DNA of 7,989 bases from Endomicrobiia bacterium (GTDB lineage Bacteria; Elusimicrobiota; Endomicrobiia; Endomicrobiales; Endomicrobiaceae), in the NCBI GenBank assembly GCA_009782015.1, contig WQUP01000008.1, positions 1 through 7,989 of the forward strand, read 5' to 3'. The number at the start of each line of letters is the position of its first letter. Within the stretch, counting starts at the first letter, position 1. The notes beneath the pieces are model-generated. The model worked only from the letters and a program-made list of their open reading frames with translations, searched no databases and was not told where the DNA came from. Of this stretch, positions 1-5,795 are shown piece after piece. A program made the position numbers and the translations under genes.

Positions 1-3000
1 GTCGGGGGCAGCGGGAAGGCCCATTATTTGTTTAAACGCATTTCGGAGGAGCTTCGCTCCTTTAACAGTACCTGGGGTACCGCTAGTACCGAGGGTACCA
101 GTACCGGAGGTACTCCGAATTTGCGCGTTTTTGCTTTTGTAAAAGACGAGGAACTGAGTTCTTTCGTTGATGATTTGAAAGCGTTCTTTCAACAGCAGAG
201 TGAAGAGTGGAGAGTGAAGAGTGAAGATAAAGACAACGACAAACGACAGATTCTGAAACAAGTTCAGAATGACAAACAAAAACAACGCCGTCACCCTGAA
301 CTTGTTTCAGGGTCTGTCGTTCACTCCACTCTTCACTCTCCACTCTCCACTCTTTCCGTTCTGGCTTTTCCTTCCGATGATGCGCAGCAAAGGGCTTTTG
401 CGATTGACGCCGTCAAAAATAAAAAGAACTTTATTCTTTGCGCTACGGACATTTCAATAAACTCTCCGGTTTCCGCTCCGAGCGCGGATACCGGCATGGT
501 TTTAAAACCCGGGCAAAGACATAACTTTAACGAGTTGGTCACGTCGCTTGTGGCGTTCGGCTATAACAGAATCAACTTTGTCGAAGACAGGCTTCAGTTT
601 GCCGTGCGCGGCGACATAATAGACATCTGGCCTGCGGCCGGCGACGCGCCGGTGCGAGTTCTGTTTGAGTTTGAAACTATCGAAGCTATAAGAATTTTTG
701 ACTCCGGCAGCCAGCTTTCAAACGCTTTTATTGACGAAGTTAAAATCCTACCGGTAAATCCTTCGGGTGATACGGCGACTATTAAAGACTACTTTCAACA
801 GCAGAGTGAAGAGTGGAGAGTGAGGAGTGGAGATACGACAACGGCAATCCCTCACTCGACACTTCGTGTCGCCCTCTCCCGCAAGGGGCGAGGGAACAAC
901 AAAGCCGTTCATCCCTCGCCCCTTGCGGGAGAGGGCGCGCGGAGCGCGGGTGAGGGGTATGCCGTTATCTTCACTCCTCACTCTCCACTCTCCACTCTGC
1001 TGTTCTTCGACTATCCTTTGTCCAAAGAGGAAGAAGAAGCTTATTCCAAACACGAACTTGTCATAAACAATCCCTTAAATAAAAACGCGCAGTATCAGGG
1101 TTACAAAAGTTTTGCCGGATTTCAGGGAGATACGAAATACTTTGTAAATTCGCTTAAAAACTTTGCCCAAAGCGGTGCGGAAATAAAAATTTACTGCGCA
1201 AACAGCGGGGAGCAGGAAAGGATTTCCGACATCTTGTACGATGCCGGCGGGATTTCTTTACCACATCCCTCTGTCATTCCGGAAAGTTGTTATCCGGAAT
1301 CTGCCGTAAATACTGGATTGCCGCGTCGAGACTCCGTCTCTTCTCGCAATGACGAATATGACAATCCGCCGCAATTTCTTTACGGCAATTTATCGCAGGG
1401 GTTCTTTCTAGAAAAAGGGGGCAATGCCCCAGGGGACGAAGTCCCCGAAGTCTTCGTGTCAAGCCGCGAGATGCTTTATAAGAAAAAGCCCGTGAGTTTT
1501 CCCAAAGTGAAAGGCGGGCGCCGCCTTGAAGGGATTTGGGAGATATCGGCCGGCGATTATGTTGTGCACGAGAAGTACGGAATCGGAAGATATGTAGGCT
1601 TAAAAACTATATCGCGCGAAGACAGAACTTCCGAATACCTCTGCATAGAGTACCGCAGCGGCGATAAGCTGTATGTGCCGCCGGAAGAAATAAAAACCGT
1701 AAAAAAATACATAGGCGTTGAAGGGGTCAAACCTAAACTTTACTCCATGGACACGGGCGCGTGGGAACGCGTAAAATCGCGCGCGCGGGAAGCGGCCGCG
1801 GAGTTTGCAAAAGAGCTTTTAAAACTTTACGCGGAAAGAAGCAAAGTAAAAAGGACGCCGCTGAGCTGCGAAACGCCGTGGGAAAAAGAGCTTGAAGACG
1901 CGTTTCCTTACGAAGAAACGCCTGACCAGCTTAAAGCCATTGAAGACGTCAAAAGCGATTTTTTAAAGCCTTATCCGATGGAAAGGCTTATATGCGGCGA
2001 CGTTGGTTACGGAAAAACCGAAGTGGCAGTGCGCGCGGCTTTCAAAGCCGTGCAGGACGGTATGCAGGCTGCGGTTTTGGTGCCTACCACCGTTTTGGCG
2101 CAGCAGCATTTCAACACTTTTCACGAAAGGCTTTCGCCTTTTCCGACAAGAGTAGAAGTTTTAAGCAGGTTTCAATCCAAAGCAAACCAGAAAAAGATAA
2201 TCAAAGAGCTTGAAGAAGGAAAAATCGACATAATCGTCGGCACTCACAGGCTTTTGCAAAAAGATATTAAGTTTAAAAATCTCGGCATTTTGATTGTGGA
2301 TGAAGAACACCGTTTCGGCGTGCGCCAGAAAGAAAAAATCAAAGCGTTCAAAAAAAATATAGATATACTCATGCTTTCGGCCACGCCAATACCAAGAACA
2401 TTGTCATCGGCTTTGTCGGGCTTTAGAGATTTGTCAGTAATAGAAACCCCGCCTTTCGGCAGACTGCCGATAGAGACGACGCTTTCAGCGTATGATGAAA
2501 AGATGGTAAAAACCATTATCGAAGCCGAGCTTTCAAGAGGCGGGCAGGTGTTTTACGTTTACAACAGGGTTGAAACCATACAGACAAAAGCCGCGGAAAT
2601 AAGAAAACTTGTGCCGGATGTAAAGCTTGGAGTTATTCACGGGCAAATGCACGCCGGAGACATTGAAAACGTCATGTGGAAGTTCGTAAATTTCGAGCTG
2701 GACATGCTTCTTGCAACAACTATTATAGAGTCCGGCCTTGACATTCCTTCGGTAAACACGATGATTGTAGAAGAAGCCGAAAATTTCGGCCTTTCGCAGC
2801 TTTATCAGCTGAGGGGCAGGATAGGAAGGGAAAAGCAAAAAGCGTACTGCTACCTGTTTTACAAGGACGAAAAACTTAGCGATGAAGCTATAAAAAGGCT
2901 TGAAGCGATGAAAGAGTTCAGCGAGCTCGGCTCGGGTTTCCGTCTGGCTTTGAAAGATTTGGAAATAAGGGGCGCCGGAGGCATCTTAAGCGCCAGCCAG

Positions 3001-3591
3001 CACGGTTTTGTGCGCGACATAGGCTACGATATGTTTTCAAAACTTCTTGAAGAAGAAGGAAAAAAGGTAAAAGGCGAAACATTTGCCCCGGAAGCCGGGT
3101 CTAACAGTGAAATAGATTTGCAGGTTTCCGCGTTGATTCCTCAAAGCTATATTGAAGATGACGACATCAGAATACTGTTTTACAGAAAGCTTTCTGACGC
3201 AAAAGACAGCCGGGCTGTAGAAAAAGTGCAAGCGGAGCTTGCGGACCGTTTCGGCAAGATCCCGCAGGAAACGCAAAAGCTCTTTGAAATAACAAAGCTC
3301 AGGCTTGAAGCCGAAAAGCTGCACATAGAAAGGATTGCGGAAGATAACAACTATATATATGTGTATTTTTCGCAAACCGCGGACTTTTCAAAGGCCGACA
3401 TCCCAAAGCTTATAACCGATTATGCAAAAATGATTGAATTTATAAGCGGAAGAGACAATGTCTCAAGGGGCAATGCCCCGGGCAATACCTCAAGCTACGC
3501 CTTTAAGCTGAGAAAGAGCGGGATAACCGGCGAAACTCCGGAATTCGTACGAGCTTTTCTTGGAAAGCTGGGGTTTTACCTAAAAGTCTAA
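1..3591 (+). CDS. mfd: Transcription-repair coupling factor Mfd (5' end cut off by window edge)
   Basis: Mfd is a cytoplasmic ATP-driven translocase that displaces RNA polymerase stalled at DNA lesions and recruits UvrA. The frame is open from base 1 (first residues VGGSGKAHYL), so the true start lies upstream; a TTG at 28 is internal. Counting codon 1 at bases 1–3, I see the UvrB-like N-terminal region (codons 1–about 470), the CarD-like RNA-polymerase-interaction domain (about 515–572, ISAGDYVVHEKYGIGRY), Walker A GDVGYGKTE (1996–2022), DEEH box (2299–2310), SATPIPRTL (2377–2403), the QLRGRIGR motif VI (2806–2829), the following DLEIRGAGG translocation motif, and the C-terminal D7 domain. 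The visible 1196 residues match the usual full family length even without the start, because roughly 190 residues come from in-frame repeat insertions at 67–114, 191–359, 797–1004, 1273–1353, 1418–1446 and 3452–3479. The motor and polymerase-binding domains look intact, so I expect a working protein. Confidence 0.96.
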   Translation, partial: VGGSGKAHYLFKRISEELRSFNSTWGTASTEGTSTGGTPNLRVFAFVKDEELSSFVDDLKAFFQQQSEEWRVKSEDKDNDKRQILKQVQNDKQKQRRHPELVSGSVVHSTLHSPLSTLSVLAFPSDDAQQRAFAIDAVKNKKNFILCATDISINSPVSAPSADTGMVLKPGQRHNFNELVTSLVAFGYNRINFVEDRLQFAVRGDIIDIWPAAGDAPVRVLFEFETIEAIRIFDSGSQLSNAFIDEVKILPVNPSGDTATIKDYFQQQSEEWRVRSGDTTTAIPHSTLRVALSRKGRGNNKAVHPSPLAGEGARSAGEGYAVIFTPHSPLSTLLFFDYPLSKEEEEAYSKHELVINNPLNKNAQYQGYKSFAGFQGDTKYFVNSLKNFAQSGAEIKIYCANSGEQERISDILYDAGGISLPHPSVIPESCYPESAVNTGLPRRDSVSSRNDEYDNPPQFLYGNLSQGFFLEKGGNAPGDEVPEVFVSSREMLYKKKPVSFPKVKGGRRLEGIWEISAGDYVVHEKYGIGRYVGLKTISREDRTSEYLCIEYRSGDKLYVPPEEIKTVKKYIGVEGVKPKLYSMDTGAWERVKSRAREAAAEFAKELLKLYAERSKVKRTPLSCETPWEKELEDAFPYEETPDQLKAIEDVKSDFLKPYPMERLICGDVGYGKTEVAVRAAFKAVQDGMQAAVLVPTTVLAQQHFNTFHERLSPFPTRVEVLSRFQSKANQKKIIKELEEGKIDIIVGTHRLLQKDIKFKNLGILIVDEEHRFGVRQKEKIKAFKKNIDILMLSATPIPRTLSSALSGFRDLSVIETPPFGRLPIETTLSAYDEKMVKTIIEAELSRGGQVFYVYNRVETIQTKAAEIRKLVPDVKLGVIHGQMHAGDIENVMWKFVNFELDMLLATTIIESGLDIPSVNTMIVEEAENFGLSQLYQLRGRIGREKQKAYCYLFYKDEKLSDEAIKRLEAMKEFSELGSGFRLALKDLEIRGAGGILSASQHGFVRDIGYDMFSKLLEEEGKKVKGETFAPEAGSNSEIDLQVSALIPQSYIEDDDIRILFYRKLSDAKDSRAVEKVQAELADRFGKIPQETQKLFEITKLRLEAEKLHIERIAEDNNYIYVYFSQTADFSKADIPKLITDYAKMIEFISGRDNVSRGNAPGNTSSYAFKLRKSGITGETPEFVRAFLGKLGFYLKV
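67..114 (+). repeat. Three tandem 15-nt GTACC palindromes inside mfd
   Basis: Three near-identical imperfect palindromes lie almost head to tail: AGTACCTGGGGTACC (67–81), AGTACCGAGGGTACC (85–99) and AGTACCGGAGGTACT (100–114), with GCT between the first two. They are read in frame as a Ser/Thr/Gly-rich stretch, STWGTASTEGTSTGGT. The stretch sits between an N-terminal helix and the strand LRVFAF of the Mfd UvrB-like fold, where no such linker is expected. Being made of 15-nt and 3-nt units, it keeps the frame. Confidence 0.8.
191..359. repeat. Heptad-arm palindromic element, copy 1, in frame in mfd
   Basis: The left arm (198–229) is four heptads, GAGTGAA GAGTGGA GAGTGAA, then GAGTGAA, ending in GATA. 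The right arm (321–352) is its reverse complement at 28 of 32 positions. The left flank AACAGCA (191–197) has a degraded partner at 353–359. The element is translated as QQQSEEWRVKSED … HSTLHSPLSTLS and separates the Mfd segments DDLKAFF and VLAFPSDDA, which would be contiguous in ordinary Mfd proteins. It contains a second palindrome pair at 245–318. Confidence 0.88.
245..318. repeat. Nested inverted pair with GTCAYYC…GRRTCTG edges, inside copy 1
   Basis: Two 29-nt arms (245–273 and 290–318) are reverse complements except for four bases. Each arm is itself a small hairpin: ATTCTGAA/TTCAGAAT on the left and CCCTGAA/TTCAGGG on the right. The four differences occur as two compensating base pairs per arm (TT/AA against CC/GG), so both local hairpins stay perfectly paired. 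A relative with the same edges lies at 1273–1303. Confidence 0.82.
797..1004. repeat. Heptad-arm palindromic element, copy 2, in frame in mfd
   Basis: This is the best preserved copy. The terminal inverted repeats are 39 nt: AACAGCA (797–803) plus a four-heptad arm ending in GATA (804–835), mirrored by 966–997 and TGCTGTT (998–1004). The 32-nt arms match at 30 positions and the outer seven bases match perfectly. It is translated as QQQSEEWRVRSGD … IFTPHSPLSTLLF and splits the Mfd segments ATIKDYF and FDYPLSKEE. A different, GC-rich palindrome is nested at 849–956. Confidence 0.9.
849..956. repeat. Nested GC-rich inverted pair with divergent inner hairpins
   Basis: The left arm is 849–894 and the right arm 913–956. 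Their outer 7 nt and inner 23 nt (CCCTCTCCCGCAAGG and onward) are perfect reverse complements. The segment between them differs completely: CGACAC-TTC-GTGTCG at 857–871 on the left, CGCGC-GGA-GCGCG at 936–948 on the right. Each segment is nevertheless perfectly self-complementary with a three-base loop. The whole is translated in frame as part of the copy 2 insertion. Confidence 0.85.
1273..1353. repeat. 81-nt composite palindromic insertion in mfd
   Basis: It is bounded by GTCATT (1273–1278) and AATGAC (1348–1353) and is exactly 27 codons long. Its left half (1273–1303) has a perfect stem, ATTCCGGA/TCCGGAAT, and shares its edges (GTCATTC … GAATCTG) with the nested pair of copy 1. Its right half (1313–1353, reading CTGGATTGC to CTCGCAATGAC) contains the hairpin GAGAC-TCC-GTCTC (1328–1340). 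That half is an inverted relative of the element at 6476–6539. The encoded residues, about HPSVIPESCYPE onward, interrupt Mfd just before FLYGNLSQGF. Confidence 0.78.
1418..1446. repeat. Tandem mini-hairpins in mfd encoding GNAPGDEVP
   Basis: Two perfect hairpins with three-base loops lie one base apart: GGGGC-AAT-GCCCC (1418–1430) and GGGGAC-GAA-GTCCCC (1432–1446). They are read as GGNAPGDEVP and separate NLSQGFFLE from VFVSSREML, which are normally adjacent in Mfd. A related pair lies at 3452–3479. Confidence 0.8.
3452..3479. repeat. Second tandem mini-hairpin pair, in the Mfd C-terminal domain
   Basis: GAGAC-AAT-GTCTC (3452–3464) is followed after two bases by GGGGC-AAT-GCCCC (3467–3479). 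The second hairpin is identical to the one at 1418–1430 and again encodes the peptide GNAPG. The insertion lies in the D7 domain between MIEFISG and SSYAFKLRKSG. Confidence 0.8.
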
Positions 3592-3596
3592 AGAAA

Positions 3597-3682
3597 GAGT
3601 GAAGATTGAAGAGTGAGGAGTGGAGATAAAACTAAGCAGTTGTCTAGCCGTATCTTCACTCCTCACTCCCCACTCTTCACTC
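3597..3682. repeat. Heptad-arm palindromic element, copy 3, intergenic
   Basis: The 32-nt arms (3597–3628 and 3651–3682) match at 28 positions and are separated by a 22-nt spacer with no nested cargo. The right flank TGCCGTT (3683–3689) matches that of copy 4; the left flank is not preserved. It begins six bases after the mfd stop codon. As RNA it would fold into a long stem. No T-run follows, so it is not a standard intrinsic terminator, though it could stabilise the mfd 3' end or slow polymerase. Confidence 0.88.
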
Positions 3683-3698
3683 TGCCGTTTGAGTGAGT

Positions 3699-3727
3699 TT
3701 GACTAAAAAAAATAAAATTAGTACTAT
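3699..3727 (+). promoter_or_regulatory. Sigma70-like promoter for the ppiC–surA–pdxA operon
   Basis: TTGACT (3699–3704, five of six consensus bases) and TACTAT (3722–3727, four of six) are separated by exactly 17 nt of AT-rich sequence. The expected transcript start is near 3734, about 30 nt ahead of the start codon at 3764. It lies just past repeat copy 3 in the only sizeable gap before this gene cluster. Confidence 0.6.
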
Positions 3728-3748
3728 CTGTGAGCGTTAGTTCACAAA

Positions 3749-3754
3749 AAGGAG
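3749..3754 (+). promoter_or_regulatory. Ribosome binding site that selects the start at 3764
   Basis: AAGGAG ends directly against an ATG at 3755, which leaves no spacing for that codon. It is nine bases ahead of the ATG at 3764. The second ATG is therefore the likely start and gives an ordinary lipoprotein signal peptide beginning MKKVLV. Confidence 0.7.
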
Positions 3755-3763
3755 ATGCGTAAA

Positions 3764-4672
3764 ATGAAAAAGGTTTTAGTTGTTGCAGTGTTGGCTGTGT
3801 TTGCTTTGGGAGCGTGCAACGGAAAAGGCAAAGCAAAAGACAACAGCCCGGTAATTGCCAAAGTAGGCGGAACACAGGTAACCGAAAAAATGATCGATGA
3901 TAAGCTTGCCGCTACTTCGCCGGCATACAGAGAGTATGTAAATACTCCGGTGGGCAAAAAACAGTTTATTGATGCCGTCGTAAGAGAAAATATAATACTT
4001 GAAGCTGCGAAACAGTCCGGCATGGCCAATAAAAAAGAGTACAGCGAAGCTTTGAAAGATTTTAAAGCCGAGCAGGAAAGGCAGTACGCGGAATACAAAG
4101 ACGGCATGCTTATAGAGATGTACGTTAAAAATGTCCATGACGGCATAACCGCGAGCGATGCCGACATACAGAAATACTACAATGATAACAAAGATACGTT
4201 TGAGCATCCCGTGGCCTATACGGTGAGACATATCCTTGTCACTTCAAAAGAGGAAGCCGAAGCGGCGTACGCAAGGCTTCAAAACGGAGAGAAGTTCGAA
4301 AAAGTCGCACAGGAAATTTCTCAGGATAAGCAGTCTGCCCAAAACGGCGGGCTTATCGGACCTTTCAGAAAGGGAGTTCTTCCGCCGGAATTTGAAAAAG
4401 CCGTAATCAGCCTTAAAACAGGCCAGATGTCGGGAATTGTCGAGACTACTTACGGATACCATATTATTTTCAAAGTCAGCGAGCAGACGCTGCCGGCCGT
4501 AAGTTTTGAGCAGGCAAAGCCGGAAATAGCCGGAATCATAGAAAGAGAGAGGTTCGACAAATGGTATGAAGATACGAAAAAGAAACTCGGAGTTACGGTA
4601 AACTACGATGCCATGACGCCTGCGCCGCAGAAGCAGGCTGCCGCTCCGGAAAAAAGCGCACCCGCGGTATAG
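3764..4672 (+). CDS. PpiC/parvulin-type peptidyl-prolyl isomerase lipoprotein
   Basis: This is a predicted 302-residue membrane-anchored folding factor of the PrsA/PpiC/SurA type, acting on the periplasmic side. The signal peptide MKKVLVVAVLAVFALGAC has the lipobox LGAC with the lipidated Cys at 18. A SurA-N-like helical region (about 30–145) follows. The parvulin domain spans about 151–240, with RHILV (His156), NGGLIGPF, LPPEFEKAV, LKTGQMSGIV and the closing GYHIIF (His233). The C-terminus is Ala/Pro/Lys-rich and looks flexible. I chose the start at 3764 over 3755 from ribosome-binding-site spacing. It is followed after 46 nt by a second parvulin gene, so the two chaperones are probably co-transcribed. 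Domain assignment is secure; whether it serves outer-membrane proteins or secreted enzymes is inference. Confidence 0.92.
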   Translation: MKKVLVVAVLAVFALGACNGKGKAKDNSPVIAKVGGTQVTEKMIDDKLAATSPAYREYVNTPVGKKQFIDAVVRENIILEAAKQSGMANKKEYSEALKDFKAEQERQYAEYKDGMLIEMYVKNVHDGITASDADIQKYYNDNKDTFEHPVAYTVRHILVTSKEEAEAAYARLQNGEKFEKVAQEISQDKQSAQNGGLIGPFRKGVLPPEFEKAVISLKTGQMSGIVETTYGYHIIFKVSEQTLPAVSFEQAKPEIAGIIERERFDKWYEDTKKKLGVTVNYDAMTPAPQKQAAAPEKSAPAV

Positions 4673-4675
4673 TAA

Positions 4676-4689
4676 GCCGCAAACGCGGC
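4676..4689 (+). other. Small hairpin between the two parvulin genes
   Basis: GCCGC (4676–4680) and GCGGC (4685–4689) form a five-pair stem with an AAAC loop, just after the stop of the lipoprotein gene. It is followed by an A-run rather than a T-run, so it is not a terminator on this strand. It might affect mRNA stability or the relative expression of the two genes. Confidence 0.4.
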
Positions 4690-4708
4690 AATAAAAAAAA
4701 GAAAAAAT

Positions 4709-4712
4709 GGAG
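4709..4712 (+). promoter_or_regulatory. Ribosome binding site that selects the start at 4719
   Basis: GGAG lies six bases ahead of the ATG at 4719. The in-frame ATG at 4707 overlaps this site and has only an A-rich upstream stretch. Starting at 4719 also gives a standard signal peptide, MLKKLFAALIVSAF. Confidence 0.65.
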
Positions 4713-4718
4713 TCTAAC

Positions 4719-5792
4719 ATGTTAAAAAAATTATTTGCAGCTCTTATTGTTTCAGCATTCATGACCGGTGTCGCCGTGAACCCTGCTCTTGCGGCCGGTT
4801 CGGACATAGCCGACCAGACCCTTGCCGTTGTAAACGGCGAGCCCATATTCTCATCAGATTTCAACGCGGCTTTTATGCCGATGCTCGATCAGTTCAAACA
4901 GACCGTTCCGCAGGATCAGCAGACGGAAGCCAAAGTCAACGAGCTTAAGACCGCCGTTTTGAACCAGAAGATCGAAGAAACGCTTTTGAAGCAGGAAGCG
5001 AAAAAGCAGAAAATCAAAGTTTCAAAAAAAGAAGTTCAGGACGCGGTGGACCAGATTAAAAAAAGATTTGCCAACGAGTCGGAATTCACGGCCGAACTCA
5101 AGAAAGAAAATCTCAGCCGGGCGGAGTTTGAAAAGAAGCTTGAAGAGCAGCTTGCCGTAATGAAGCTTGTGAGACAGTCCATAGATTCAAAAGTAAAAGC
5201 TCCCACGGAATCCGACGTTAAAGCGTTTTACGATAAAGTGCAGACAAAGATGAAAGGCGGTGAAACCGGTCTTTCCAAAGAAGACGACGATCTTGCAACA
5301 AATCTTGCAAACTTTATGAAGAGAATGTCCGGCGAGCAGGTCAGGCTCAGACAGATTTTCGTAAGCAGCCCGAAAGGCGCCGCAAGCGAGCAGGCTAAAG
5401 CCTCTCAGGCAAGAGTCGAAATTGTGAAAAAAGAGCTTGCCAAAGGCACGGACGATTTCGCAACCTTGGCCGGAAAATTCTCCGAAGATCCCGCGTCAAA
5501 AGATAAAGGCGGCGACATCGGAATAGTCGTAAAAGGCGATTTGCCTGCGGAAATAGATAAAGTCGTTTTCGGCATGCATGTCGGCGAAATTACCAAAGAA
5601 CCGGTGAAGACCGAAAGAGGTTTTCATTTTCTGAGAGTTGAAGAAAAAAGGGCCAGCAGAACTTTTACGTTTGACGAAGTCAAAAACGATATCGGCCAGC
5701 TGCTTTACCAGAACGAGTCAAAAAAAGCTTATTCGGCTTGGATAAACGATTTGAAGTCCAAAGCCAACGTAAAAATAAATAAGACTTGGTAA
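4719..5792 (+). CDS. surA: SurA-like periplasmic chaperone / peptidyl-prolyl isomerase
   Basis: This is a 357-residue secreted chaperone of the SurA/PpiC family, which in diderm bacteria escorts outer-membrane proteins across the periplasm. The signal peptide has a Lys-Lys N-region, a hydrophobic core (5–20) and an ALA cleavage motif ending near residue 25. The SurA N-terminal domain (about 30–160) starts with DQTLAVVNGEPI. A single parvulin domain (about 207–309) contains RLRQIFV, FATLAGKFSEDPASKDKGGD and GFHFLRV; E. coli SurA has two such domains. The first active-site His of the common R-H-I-L motif is Gln here (RQIFV), while the second His (303) is kept, so catalysis may be weak and chaperone binding the main role. 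Its stop codon lies three bases before pdxA, the neighbour seen in many bacteria. An orthology claim with true SurA is less certain than family membership. Confidence 0.88.
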   Translation: MLKKLFAALIVSAFMTGVAVNPALAAGSDIADQTLAVVNGEPIFSSDFNAAFMPMLDQFKQTVPQDQQTEAKVNELKTAVLNQKIEETLLKQEAKKQKIKVSKKEVQDAVDQIKKRFANESEFTAELKKENLSRAEFEKKLEEQLAVMKLVRQSIDSKVKAPTESDVKAFYDKVQTKMKGGETGLSKEDDDLATNLANFMKRMSGEQVRLRQIFVSSPKGAASEQAKASQARVEIVKKELAKGTDDFATLAGKFSEDPASKDKGGDIGIVVKGDLPAEIDKVVFGMHVGEITKEPVKTERGFHFLRVEEKRASRTFTFDEVKNDIGQLLYQNESKKAYSAWINDLKSKANVKINKTW

Positions 5793-5795
5793 AAT

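Noticed and set aside
28..30. TTG as the start codon of mfd
   Set aside because: The frame is open back to base 1 and encodes residues expected in the Mfd N-terminal region, so the start lies outside the window.
450..500. Another possible insertion around the Mfd segment SPVSAPSADTG
   Set aside because: It has no palindrome or repeat relative in the window and a loop of this length is normal before the KPGQR motif of Mfd.
191..1004. CRISPR array made by the repeated GAGTG units
   Set aside because: The units are contiguous heptads without spacers and form inverted arms; there are no cas genes.
3597..3700. Repeat copy 3 as an intrinsic terminator
   Set aside because: The stem is long but no T-run follows; the downstream sequence is GC-containing and then A-rich.
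4244..4864. 206-codon open frame on the minus strand across the two parvulin genes
   Set aside because: It lies antisense to two well-supported genes, its translation has no recognisable domain, and it has no ribosome binding site logic; it is a shadow.
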